A stretch of 64,000 nt of DNA from Diospyros lotus (taxonomy: Eukaryota > Streptophyta > Magnoliopsida > Ericales > Ebenaceae): contig NC_068349.1 in assembly GCF_014633365.1 (NCBI RefSeq), positions 25,434,753-25,498,752 on the forward strand. Direction: 5' to 3'. Every line of letters starts with the position of its first letter. Within the stretch, counting starts at the first letter, position 1. The notes beneath the pieces are model-generated. The model saw only the letters and a program-made list of their open reading frames with translations. It made no database searches and had not been told where the DNA came from. Made by a program: the position numbers and the translations under genes. Shown one piece after another: positions 53,370-64,000 of this stretch.

Positions 53370-54060
53370 TTGTATTAATGAATCCCTTAATTTTCTGTTT
53401 GAGATTTTTATTCTTAAGGTGTTAAAAATATGTGACAAGATTCTCTACTAACATGATTTTTTAAATATTTTTTGTCCTTAGATTATTTAAATAAAGATTC
53501 TGATTAATCGATTATGAACCGACACGCAATTTACTATCTTGATTAGTATGAGATATTAATGATTAGGAGTGGTGAGTCACATCCTGCATAACATATTATG
53601 TTTATAGTAAACTCATGGGTTGTTGTTAAAGAACAAAGTATTGAACATGACATTGATGATTGATCACATAGTATAGTGAATAATGATCTTGTCATCGAAT
53701 TACGATTATGTAATTGATCATTTGACTTGATGTGACACAATTGTCTTATGTATTGGTATTTGAGATTTGTTAATGCGCCGAAGCATCCAATGACGAGGTG
53801 GGGACATTTATTAATGTGGTCTCGTATTATTTGTGCATAGAGGCAGGTGCTCATGAATAGAATTAGTCACCCTTATTCGGCCAAGGTGAATGTCCTATGT
53901 GGTCTACTGTTAGTGTAAAAGGAAAGTCCTTGGTCGAATCAGCATGATTAATCAAGAAAGAGTTTCCTGATGTGTCATCTAGTCATGCTGATAAGATCAA
54001 ATATGTTGAGACTCAATACCCTTACGTTGAAAAGGTAGCCTTGGCACTAGTAACAACAGC
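53370..54060 (+). repeat. Dispersed LTR-like repeat, copy 3 (diverged)
   Basis: It shares with the copies at 35690 and 48610 the order: a TTCTTAAGGTGTTAAAAATATGTGAC block, ATTCTGATTAATCGATTATG, and GATTGATCACATAG. It is more diverged and shorter. It ends near the start of the next Gypsy LTR. Confidence 0.5.
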
Positions 54061-54099
54061 AAGGAAATTGAGGCCTTACTTTCAGGCCCACATTGTGAT

Positions 54100-55287
54100 T
54101 GTTGTGCCATGGAAAATAGGTTGAGAAAAAATAAAAACGCTCGCAGCAGTGTGCCACAAGCCCACTTGCAGCAAGGGCTTTGCGGTAGTAGCTTTGCTGA
54201 AGTGTGTCGCGAGCCCCCTTATTGCGAGGTAAAACCTTGTGGCAAAGATAAAACCTTGCTGCGAGACCTTGTGGCAAAGGCAAAACCTCGCAGTAAGACC
54301 TTGTGGCGGAGATAAAACCTTGCGACGAGACCTTGTGGCGAAGGTAAAACCTCGCGGCAAGACCTTGTGGCGGAGGTAAAACCTTGCAGCGAGACCTTGT
54401 AGCGAAGGTAAAATCTTGTAGCGAGACCTTGTGGCGAAGGTAAAACCTCGAGGTGAGACCTTGTGGCGGAGGTAAAACCTTGCGGTGAGACCTTGTGGCC
54501 GAGGCAAAACCTTGCGGCGAGACCTTATGGCGGAGGTAAAACCTTGTGGCGAAGGCAAAACCTTATGACGAGACCTTATGGCGAAGATAAAACCTTGCGG
54601 CGAGACCTTATGGTAAAGGCAAAACCTTGTGGCAAGACCTTGCATCAAAGACTTGTTTGTAGCCACACACCTCGAACATGGTTCATTCAACAAGCAACAC
54701 ATGTTAGCACCAAGCACCCTTAAGAATTGTGCCCTATAAATACCCAACTACAGCACATTGAAAAGAACTTTCAATTTTTGGTAAAATCTAGACACTTTGA
54801 ATGCACTTTTACTATTTTTCGTAAATAGTCATTGGGATTCGAGACTGACTTTGGCATTGGAGGGTCTTCATGGGAGAAGATTCTCGTGAGCCTTCTAACC
54901 CATTTTTTGAGCATCACCAAGGCCAAATCCTTGTGGCGAACCTAGCGACGAAGGAAAAAGCTTGTAGCGAGAACTAGCGGCGAAGGCAAAAGCTTGCGGC
55001 GAGACCTCGTGGCGAAGGCAAAAGCTCGTGGCGAGACCTAGCGGCGAAGGCAAAAGCTCGCGGCGAGACTTAGTGGCGAAACCTTATGGGAAGAGCTAGT
55101 GGAGAGAATTAGTGGCGAGAGCTAGTGGCAACCTTGTGGCAAGAGCTAGTGGCGAATCCTTACAGCGAGCATCCTAGCAGCAATTTCCCTTGAGGCAACA
55201 TCTCTTACAGAAATCTAACTTCACCCGACACCAAGCTCAAGTGGACCCCACATCACAAATTTTAATTGTTGTATTTTAGCAACAACA
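54100..55287 (+). repeat. LTR family B, complete 5' LTR (1,188 bp)
   Basis: TGTTGTGCCATGG ... GCAACAACA. It includes about 33-bp repeats of the type ACCTTGTGGCGAAGGTAAAA (54225-54650) and a CCCTATAAATACCC block (54731-54744), a likely LTR TATA box. ATATGGCGACATCTGTGGG follows directly as the leader start. It also serves as the empty site for the acccc insertion at 3096-15106. Confidence 0.9.
54225..54650. repeat. About 33-bp tandem repeats in LTR family B
   Basis: About thirteen units of GCGAGACCTTGTGGCGAAGG / TAAAACCTTGCG, variable at a few positions. The 221-codon minus-strand frame across them is made of the repeat. Confidence 0.88.
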
Positions 55288-55418
55288 ATATGGCGACATC
55301 TGTGGGAAAATCAACAAAAAACCAATCTTAACACAAGATGCCGAGAGGGACAAGATTAGCTGGTTGGGTAAACCCGCCTGACCCCGCCTAAAGGAGTTCT
55401 CATACCAGGACAGGAGCC

Positions 55419-56700
55419 ATGAAAGGCCCCCATCAGGTGCACTCTACAGTACCAGAATTTTTAGCAGATCACCCTAACAACGAAGTGCTTTCTAGGAACT
55501 GTCCTATGCTCGAATGCAACCATACCACCAGACTGGGGGGCATGGAGCATTCAGAGCAAGGAGAAGCGCACGTAGCTAGATTGAGGAGATATGCGACAAG
55601 GCAAGAGAAGCAAGTCCCACATGCAGCGCCCGCTAGTCAGGAACAACACTCCTTTGGACAGTCTTCAATTCCAAATGGAAGCCTCATGGGGACTTCAAGA
55701 ATAGCTCCACCCATAGTCTTACTCTCAGATTATGAACTATTGCGAAAGAATTTTGAGGAGCTGAAACAACAGAATGATGAACTCAGGATGAACAATGAGG
55801 AGAATATGAGAAGACTACGGGGAGTCACTACTTTGTTACGTGAACTAATGTCGGACATTCACATTCCTCACATTGGACAAATCGATGCAAGGGGAGAACA
55901 CCGGAGATCCCAAGACAACCCTCTAAGGGCCCCTTGGCAAGGGCTAAGAATCGAAACTCCAGGGTCGAATAGCCATGTCCCAAAAATAACAGACTCGAGA
56001 AGGAAATATGGTAGAAGGGCAAGAAAAGCTCCCATGTACAAAGAGACATAAGAAAGAACCCACTCAAGAATCCCTTATGACCCATCTCATTACCAAAATG
56101 AAGCGAAACAGGAAACACTCAGCGTGTCTGACATTAAACGCCTCATAGAAGAGGTGCTAGAATAGAAGCAGGTAATGATGATACCAAAGGTAACTCCCTC
56201 GAAAGGGTTCCCTCTATTTGAGGAACTCCAAAGGCGACCAATGCAACCAGGGTTCGAACTGTCGCACCCGAGAAGCACTTACAACATTTTGTTGTAGTAG
56301 TCGTGTTACATGGATGAAATGAGGTCACGAGGTGCAGGGCTTTCCCACTCTCCCTAGCAGGACAAGCTCAACAATGGTTCACTAAATTACCAGCAGGACA
56401 TATACGATCATTCGAACAGTTGAAGAAAGAATTCCTAAATGCGAATTCCTAAATGCATTCTCCGTCTATATGCTGAAGAAGAAAAGTGCAATATATCTAA
56501 TGAGCTTACAGTAGAAGCTGAATGAAACCTTGAAGCAATATATTGAGCGATTCAAAGCCGCAATGTAGGAAGTAAGGGATCTCCCAATCGGGTTAGCGGT
56601 GTCAGCCCTACTAAACGCAACTACATACGCCCCACTTAGAAGATCCTTAGCTTTCTCAAAGACAGATTTTGTGACTGAGTTATTCGACCGAGCAGAACAG
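55419..56700 (+). pseudogene. Gypsy gag remnant
   Basis: The first frame (55419-56051) has a coiled-coil-like stretch ELLRKNFEELKQQNDELRMN at about residues 109-128 and basic residues near its end. After a TAA at 56049 the same element continues with RLIEEVLE, PMQPGFELSHPRS and, with frameshifts, RFKAAM...LPIGLAVSALLN (56550-56615), the capsid-type retrotransposon gag region. Several stops break it. No zinc knuckle was found. The product would coat the RNA in virus-like particles. Confidence 0.7.
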
Positions 56701-56995
56701 TTTGTCATCCAAGTGGAAATTTTGGATGCAGGGGAACGTAATAGAAAAAGAAGGGAAACTCAACCCGAAGTGCGAAGGACCTTACAAAATTCAGAAGATG
56801 TTAGGCCCCAACATGTACACACTACCAACACTACAAGGCGAGGCGATACGAAAAGCTTGGAACACCGTGCACCTCGAGAGGTACTTCTCAGCTTTAGCCC
56901 CAGGGGAAGGGACGAAGCGCTAGACATAGAGTTGAGCCTATCACCAAAAGCGTTACTCGACCTGGCTAGAGGCCAGAATTGTTTTTAATTTTCTA
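56701..56995 (+). pseudogene. Gypsy pol extreme C-terminus fused directly after gag
   Basis: Frame 56702-56923: KWKFWMQGNVIEKEGKLNPKC, then EGPYKIQKMLGPNMYTLPTL and AWNTVHLERYF, the post-integrase tail seen at the end of plant Gypsy pol. It lies immediately after gag sequence, so roughly 3-4 kb of pol is deleted between them. Confidence 0.75.
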
Positions 56996-57183
56996 TTGTA
57001 ATAAAATCCCCGATAAATAAAAGAATATACCCCCTATATTTCCATGGAGTAAGCAAAACTATAAACCGAACCACGTAAAATCTCCCTAGGCCCAGATTAT
57101 TTGTATGTGTCATAGAATGTGATGCAAGTATGGTGGCTAAAGCACAGCCCGCTCCCGAAGGTCAAGTCGCCTAGTGGCAATTT

Positions 57184-60100
57184 GGTGCCAATGACCATGG
57201 GTTGGCCCGAGATTACTAGAACATCCGATGCCTATGCCCGCAGACTCACCTGGATCCCTCGTTCGAGTTGGGTTCTATGCCTTTTTGGTTAGACCCAACT
57301 CCTTAGTTGATCTAGTGCCTAGGTCTCCCAGCAAACTTGGATGTCTGGTAGGAATCTCGCGTCGGACCACTGGCCAAACCCAGATTCCTTAAGGTAGACA
57401 CCCAAGGAAGGCATGAAGAGACAACAACCCTATAACAATTCTACCGTAATTCCGCTTATCGAAGTTGAGTCACCCAGTTGCGAGGCCTATGTGTAATACC
57501 TGGTATTACATGGTATTGAAAATAAATAAACTTCGATTATTTTGGCAGGACCTCGGGTGGTCCAGGAAGGCCAAAAGTCAATTTCGAGCAATTAATTAAT
57601 AAAATTGCGGAATTGGCAGCAAGGAGTGCCTTGGGACTTGGATGTCCAAGGAAGAGGCCAAGGGATTGATGAGAGTCTCGAGATGAGGATAGTGACGCTG
57701 GAAGCAGTCCGACCGGGAATAATTTTTGGAATAAATTCTGTATAAACCCGAGTGGGTGCCAATACCGAATAGTCGGAAGGGACCTCCTGGAAGCTGAGGG
57801 GACCCTAGGGGTAGTTCGGTTTTCTGAGTAAGGCAACCCTTAAGTGCTTTTGGATCGAATAAAGGTCCCGTGCAGGCGTAGGGACAAGGTCGGTATTCCC
57901 GAGTAGCGGTCGGTTATTAATTTTGATAAATCGAGTTTTAGTGTAGCTTGGTGGTATAATTTAAAGTCTTGGGAGGGTCCAAGAGCAATTATAGAAAATC
58001 CCTAAGTGTGATTATATTATTCCTTAAGTGGAATTATGGTAAATTGGAGGGATTAGTGTGTAATGTATAGGTATATATATATATACGCGCGCTCTGGAGG
58101 CAGGTTGCTAAAAATTTGAAATTTAATTTCAAATGTGAGGGAGAGGCCGAGAGCGATTGAGTGGGAGAAAGAGAGATCGAAATTGAGGGAGAGGGCCAAC
58201 CGTTGAGTGGCGATGGTGGCCGATTGTCGAGCATCAGGTGGAGGAGATGGCAGCGGCCATGGCTGGTTGCAGCGACGCAGGTGGCAGCGACCATGGCTGG
58301 ATCAGAGCTCGCAACCGAAACAAGGAGGGAGAGAGAGGAGCTTGGCCGAGGCATCGTGTGAATGAGAGAGCTCGCGAGAAGGAGAAATAGAGAGAGTGGA
58401 AGAGAAGGAGAGATTGGCAGAGGAGGCCGCGGTTGCGGCCGGTTACAACAACCAGCAATGGAGGCTGCCATGGCCGAGCACGCAAAGGAATGACAGCGAT
58501 GAGAGAGGCCGGGCGAGGCTAGAGCGACTGATGGCGGTGGTTCCGGTAGTCCGAGAGAGCTTCAGTGACAGCTTTGGAAGCTGTAGTGGCCCGTGAAGGC
58601 TGCTGGTTGCAGCTAGGCAGGGGCGTCTATGGAGGGTGGCTACACGCAGGGGAAACCAGCCGCGACAATGGCGGCTGGCCGAGGGTCGCGCGGTGGTCCG
58701 GGAGCGCTGGCGACGGCGGGGCTGGCTTGGGTAGTGGCTGGCGGCATTCGGCTGGTGGCTGGGCTTCTCTGATGCGCGCCATGCGCTGTAGCAGTGAAGA
58801 AGATGAAGGAGGAAGGCGCGCACGAAAGAAGAAGAGCAGGGGAGAAGAGAAAAAAATATAAAGGAAAAAGAAAAGAAATAAAAGAAAAGGGAAATAAAGG
58901 AGAAAAATAGGGGAAAATAGCCGAAAATTCCAGAAAATATGGGGGAAAGTTCTGGAAATTAAATTGGGGTTTGTGGAGCGTGTTGGAAGCTCAAAAATGA
59001 GATTTTGGGGGCAAATGGCAGCTCGGGAGGCAATGCCAATGTGGACGATTAATCGATTTTCTCTTCCAAATTAATTGAGGTGAGTTAATTAATTCTTTTC
59101 AGAATATTTCCTTTATGTGAGATATTAAATTGTGTAGTGTTGTTGGATTGAACCTTTGGGTCAAGGTTGTTCAAAAATTATAGACGGCTGGTGTAAGCCG
59201 TGATTGGTGTTGTTTAGAGATAGTATTAATGGGTGATTCTGCGGTATAAGCAAAATCGAAGACGTTGATTAATGTTTGATATGGTGGGGTTTTTTCTGTT
59301 TGTCCCTAGGTCTGACCGAGAAGGCGGTGATCATAGAGAAACTTGAGATTCAGGCTGGAATTCGTGCTGAGGCAGAGATGAAGCTTCGAGCCAGGTAAGG
59401 GACGGCCCCATGTGGAGGTGGCCTTGCAAGTTGGTAAATATGCTTGATAATGTTTTTATGTTGCACTGGCATGTAGTGGTTATATCTTGTGTGATGCAAG
59501 AACTAGTGGTGGGGGCTGATAGGTTGATGCCTCAAACCTTAGTGGGTTGTGAGGATGTGTGAGCCTAGCCTCATTTGCATGCATTTGGCATACATAAACA
59601 TAATTATACTCATATTTACATGCATTGCACCCTTACTGAGTCTTTATGACTCATGAGGTTTTACCTCATGTGTAGATGATGCAAGTCCAGATGCAAGCAA
59701 GGATGGTGCCGGGAGGTTGTTGTGGCAATTAGCTTGTTGCCTGAGATGTGTGGTTGTGTAATCTCCTGTAATTTTTTTATATGTATTCGTGTAATTGAAT
59801 GTAAATGATATTGAGCACTAGATGTATTTAATTGTTGAAATCATCGTAGTGTGATAAATGATGTGAGATTGCTTGTTATACGCGGCGTATTTGGTAAAGC
59901 CAAGTTTCGGATCGAGTAAAGATCAGCGAGGTATGTTCTCATAAATCCCCAATACTCAGCGAAATGTTTATATGCTAGCTTTGTGCCTGGGTCACCTCTG
60001 GCTTGCTATGGGGCTAGCTGAAGAGAGGTGAAGCTCACTCGGGTTTCGGGTCTTGGTCCGCTAGATTTTTCTTATTTGAGATGGGACCGATTCCTGAGTG

Positions 60101-61010
60101 GAGCGAAGGGAAGGACGAAGCCTAGTTCCTACCTAGGGCGTTTCCTGTTGAAACATAGTCCAACCCTTCAGTTGTAGTTTGTCGGGTGAGTAATCCGGTC
60201 GATTATTTACCGGTGGCGCCCGTAAGTGGGAGCGGGTCGTTACACTATGACCACGAGTTGGCCTGGGATCATCAGAACATCTGATGCCTATGCCCGCATA
60301 TTCACCCGGATCCCTTGTTCGAGTTGGATGCTATGCCTTTTTGGTTAGAGCCAACTCCTTGGTTGATCTGGCGCCTAAGTCTCCTGGAAAACTTGGATGT
60401 CTAGTAGGAATCCCGCGCCGGACCACTAGCCAAACCCAAATTCCCTGAGGTAGACTGACCCAAGGAAGGCATGAAGAGACAACAACCCTATGACAGTTCT
60501 GCCATGATCCCACTTATCGGAGTTGAGTCACCCAGTTGCAATCCGGTGCCTATAACCACGAGTTGGCCCAGAATCACCAGAACATCCAATGTCTATGCCC
60601 GCAGAATCACCCAGATCACTTGCTTGAGTTGGGTGCTATGCCTTTTAAGCTAGACCCAACTCTTTGGTTGATCTGGCGCCTAGGTCTCCTAGCAAACTCA
60701 GATGTTTGGTAGGAATCTCGCGCCAGACCACTGGCCAAACCCAGATTTCCTGAGGTAAACTAACCCCGAAAGACAGACATAGAGAACACAATGATCCATC
60801 CTAGGATCACTGGACGCTCCGAAGACTGTGCCTAAAGGCTCGTCGGGATCCCTTGACTAAGACTGGTGCTATGCTCCCAAGCTAGACCCGACTCCTTGGC
60901 TGATATGGTGCCTAGGCCTCTCGGAAAGCTCAGACACTGGGCAAGAATTTCGCAGTGGAACCTATCTATCGAAGGCATGGTTGCCCAGAGATAATTTGGT
61001 ACTCCAGCCC
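57184..61010 (+). repeat. About 300-bp tandem repeats in the Gypsy interior, split by a solo LTR
   Basis: Units start near 57190, 60247, 60550 and 60790 with CCACGAGTTGGCC..., GAACATCCGATGCCTATGCC, GACCCAACTCCTTGGTTGAT and CTGGCCAAACCCAGATT blocks. The solo LTR 57492-60244 interrupts the array between unit 1 and unit 2. The last unit is the most diverged. Confidence 0.8.
57492..60244 (+). mobile_element. Solo LTR of Gypsy family C (2,753 bp), TSD ctatg
   Basis: TGTAATACCTGGTATTACA at 57492, ...GAGCGGGTCGTTACA? end reads GGGAGCGGGTCGTTACA at 60244; ctatg is on both sides (57487-57491 and 60245-60249). It aligns end to end with 10314-13035 but is clearly more diverged. No interior remains, so it arose by recombination between two LTRs. 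Confidence 0.94.
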
Positions 61011-61395
61011 CCGGTCGAAGTAAGATCTTTGGATATTCTAGAACCCTTGATTGAGTCTAGGTGCTAGACCCTACTCCTTGGTTGATATTTTTACTCTTCA
61101 ATTTTGTTTAAGGATAAAACAGAAGAGTGGGAGGCAATTGTTGTGCCATGGAAAATAAATTGAGAAAAAATGAGAATTTTTAAGGAAAAAATAAAAACGT
61201 TCACAGTAGTGTGCCACAAGCCCACTTGTCGCAAAGGCTTTGAAGTAGTGTGCCCCCTTTGCGGCAGTAGCTTTGCTGAAGTGTGCCGCGAGCCCCCTTG
61301 TGGCGAGGAAAAATCTTGCGGCTAGACCTTGTTCAGAGGTAAAACCTTGTGGCAGAGGTAAAATCTTACGGCGAGACCTTGTGGCAAAGGCCAAA

Positions 61396-64000
61396 TGTAA
61401 TACCCCATGTTTGTATAAGGTTGCCACGTAATTTTAATGAGTTTAGAATACCGAAAAATTGGCTTAATAACAGTTATAAGTATCGAATCGACTGCAGGGA
61501 ATGCCTCGAGGTGAAATTGTCTAAGAAAAATTATATGGTCTTGATGAGTGTTCTTAGAAAAGATTTATGGTATCGAAAGAAATCGGATCGGAAACAGTTT
61601 TCGGTATAGCTAAAATGCAGCTGCCATTCGGGCTGTAAAATTGAATTTTTGTAGGAGACTCCAAAAAAATCAACGGAACCCTAGGGGGGCTCCGGTTTTA
61701 CGTAAGGATCAACCCTTCAGTGGTTTCGAGATGAAACGGTGGCCCAGTGAGGACATTAGGACAAAATCGTCATTATCGAGTAACTTTAAAGTTATTAATT
61801 TTGCGTTTCTGGTATTATAATGCAAATTAATTGAATATTTGAGGACATAATTGCTATTAGGAAGTGCCCAAGTGATATTATGAGAAAATTAGAATTTAAT
61901 TGTGTAATTTTTATATATTAATGTGATATATAGTGTATATATGTTTATAAATATATAAATGTAGGCGTATGTTTGGCCATTCCCTACATCTTTAATCCAT
62001 CCCTCTGCCAAATCATGTCTAGGAATTGAGTAATCTTCACGCCAGCAATATGGACAAGTAAGGTGGGGTTTTAATTGTGATGTGAAGTGTATATATATTT
62101 ATATATGTACGTGTGCAAGGAGGCCATGCCTCTGCAACACCAAGCCATGTCCTGCAACGTGATGGTTGGCAATGGGGCGATTTGCACGCAATAGAGGAAT
62201 GGCTGAGGCAGGCGTGTGATGCCTATAAATAGGGATGAAGAATGGAAGTCGAGGGGCAAGCAATTAGAGGGAGTTACAGAGAGTTTAGAGAGGAAGAGCA
62301 TGGTCGAGCACGAGAAGAGAGAGGGAGAGGTTGTGCGAGTGAGAGAAGGGCGATGTAGGTCGTCGAAGGTAGCCGAGGAAGTGGTTGAGTCGGCCAAAGC
62401 TAGCTGCAACAGCTCGCAGCAGCCACGGCCGTGAGCTTTCAGCAAGCCGACGTGAGTAGGGGAGGTTGCCGCGGGCAGTGCCCGCGGGGGTGGTTTCATG
62501 GGCGGTGGCGCACGGCGTCGATGGCCGCAGCGGTGGCTGGCGGAGCTAGGTGGCGGCAGCAGGAGCTGTGCATGCATGGAACTGGTGCGCACGAAGGAGC
62601 TACAAGCGCGGTGCAGAGGAAGAAGAAGGAAGAGAATAGAAGAATAAAAAGAAAAGAGGAAGAAGAAGAAGAAGAAGAAGAAGAAGAAGAAGAAGGGAAA
62701 AAAAAGAAGAAGAAAGAAGGAAGAAGAAGAGAGGAAGTTGCAGGCGCGAGAGCAGGGGAGCTGAGGAAGAAGATGAAATGGAGAAAGAAAAAGAAAAGAA
62801 GGAAAAGAAAAGAAAAGAAAAGAAGGAAAAAGAACAAAAATAGCAAAAATTCTCAAAAAATCCTGAAAAATAGGATTTAGATATTTACTAATATTCTGGA
62901 GATTTTGGGCAAGAAAAAATTGTTCGGGCATGCTTTTTGAGAATATGGCATGCATACTGAGGAAGCCGGAGAGACTAAGTCGAGGTAAGTAAAATTCTCT
63001 AAAAAATTCCAGAAATTCAAGAATATTATTTTATGAATTTTCGTAGTGAAATATTTGAGAAAAGTTTTTAGAAATATTTAGTTTGGATTTACTAAGGAAA
63101 AATACGAAGAAATAGAGAGAAAATTAAAGAAAATGCAAAAAATTATGGAAAAATAGGTTTTAATATTTATTTAAATAATTATGGTTATTAGGAAGCTTTG
63201 AGGAATAAGTTGAAGTGACTTATCGAATTTTGAGGTTGGCACGCAAATCGAGGTGATGCACGAGGAAAGGCACCAATATTGAGGTAGCCCGATAAGCTTG
63301 AGAAGGTAAGTGGTACTTCCGAATTAAAGTTAGTTTTATGAAAAATGCTTGGTTTGTAAGTGATTTATGTTCCTCGGAAATGCTTTCATCATACTGACAT
63401 GCCCTGATATGTATCCATCACGTAGACTGCATACATGACATGACTATGAAATGCATATATACATGTTGATATCATTGATCACGTGCATTGTGGCCATAGG
63501 GAGTACGAACTGGCACCGTTGCTTTACCAAGGGTGCACCCATACACCCTGGCTTCGAAAAAGGTGGCCGCAAAAATGGTAGATAGCATTAGGGGTGCAGT
63601 TGACACCTACGAGGAAAGACATTGCATTCATGCACGAAATATGTTTTCTGTACCCTTACTTAGATGATTCATCATCTAACTTGGGCTTTGCCCCTGGAAT
63701 ATTGAAACGTTCCAGATGGAGATTGTAGCAGATTCGAGGATAAATGAGGCATGAAATGGCACTTAGCAGAGTGCATGAAGAATGAAATGTATGTTATGTA
63801 ACCCATGTATTTAAGTTCTGCTACTTTGAATTCTGAACGTTTTGAGGAATGTTGAAGATGTAAGAATTTCTTTATGATTAATGTTAAGATATCAGGTTTT
63901 GATCTTTGCTTCTGCATTTGATGTGTATAATGATTCTCTTTCAAGATAAAGAGATGGGAGTTCTGGGATGGATATGAGAAATGATGTGGTTTAGCATTAG
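61396..64000 (+). repeat. LTR family A-related copy, runs off the window
   Basis: It starts TGTAATACCCCATG at 61396 inside the family B 3' LTR. It shares blocks with 21910-23383 (GGTAAGTGGTACTT, GTGCACCCATACACCCTGG, TTAGATGATTCATCATCTAA). The middle holds a GA-rich region and a GAA microsatellite (62655-62695). No gene; the long minus-strand frame 62955-62071 is from the poly-purine tract. The 3' end and TSD are outside the window. Confidence 0.75.
62655..62695. repeat. GAA trinucleotide microsatellite
   Basis: About thirteen consecutive GAA units within a longer purine-rich tract (62610-62840). Confidence 0.9.

Larger units (their letters stand above)
54100..61395 (+). mobile_element. Gypsy element with family B LTRs, polymerase deleted, with nested insertions
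   Basis: 5' LTR 54100-55287; interior with gag and the extreme pol C-terminus; a solo LTR insertion (57492-60244); ~300-bp repeats; purine tract AGAAGAGTGGGAGG (61121-61134) and 3' LTR start TGTTGTGCCATGG at 61139, cut at 61396 by another LTR. Protease, RT, RNase H and most of integrase are missing. The element is therefore a non-autonomous deletion derivative that keeps gag. Confidence 0.85.

Noticed and set aside
54082..54747. 221-codon minus-strand frame with repeated CHKV/FTFATRSR-like words
   Set aside because: It translates the 33-bp tandem repeats of LTR family B; an open frame results because the repeat unit is a multiple of three.
62071..62955. 294-codon minus-strand frame, rich in Phe/Ser/Leu
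   Set aside because: It is the complement of the GAA/purine tract in an LTR; low complexity, no recognisable domain.

Overview
This window is plant nuclear DNA, almost certainly from a eudicot. It holds two spliced genes of familiar plant families with GT-AG introns (a YSL-type oligopeptide transporter and a D27-like carotenoid-isomerase family gene). The rest is nested plant transposons: Copia, Gypsy, Cassandra TRIM, LINE, hAT and CACTA. No organelle, bacterial or viral genome features are seen. I cannot name the species.

Layout. 1-23981 is a repeat block. A forward LTR ends at 1084. A reverse solo LTR (1099-16454, TSD taagc) holds a GC-rich solo LTR (1967-15149, TSD catat). That one holds a Gypsy element with 2.7-kb LTRs (3096-15106, TSD acccc), whose 5' LTR had received a 5S-derived Cassandra TRIM (3096-3757, TSD cataa). 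A 9.94-kb inversion (3096-13035) later rearranged that element. A 3.5-kb CACTA transposon (17221-20726, TSD aaa) sits in a further repeat, followed by LTR fragments up to 23981.

25371-52222 is the genic core. A seven-exon YSL gene (+, 25371-28444) faces a six-exon D27-like gene (-, 52222-28976), with 531 bp between the stop codons. Exons 2 and 3 of the D27-like gene are separated by a 21.6-kb intron. The intron holds a full-length, recent but coding-defective Copia element (29903-35137, TSD gaaac) and an old Copia remnant (about 38.7-50.65 kb, perhaps from 35.2 kb). The old Copia was split by a hAT element (38968-46341, TSD caatttta), which in turn contains an L1-like LINE (about 40577-44951). 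Reading frame and splice phase carry across every exon, so the gene looks intact despite this load.

52223-64000 is the D27-like upstream region, then a second Gypsy-derived element (5' LTR 54100-55287) that keeps gag and the extreme end of pol but lacks the polymerase. It is interrupted by a solo LTR (57492-60244, TSD ctatg), and its 3' LTR is cut by another LTR at 61396 that runs off the window.

The two host genes are functionally separate: YSL proteins move metal-nicotianamine complexes across membranes, and D27-like proteins isomerise carotenoids in plastids. Their convergent placement suggests only that their 3' ends may interact. The most unusual structures are the giant TE-packed intron, the microhomology-bounded inversion between Cassandra and Gypsy LTR ends, and the LINE/hAT junction with an inverted 13-bp repeat. 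I found no clearly new coding system.
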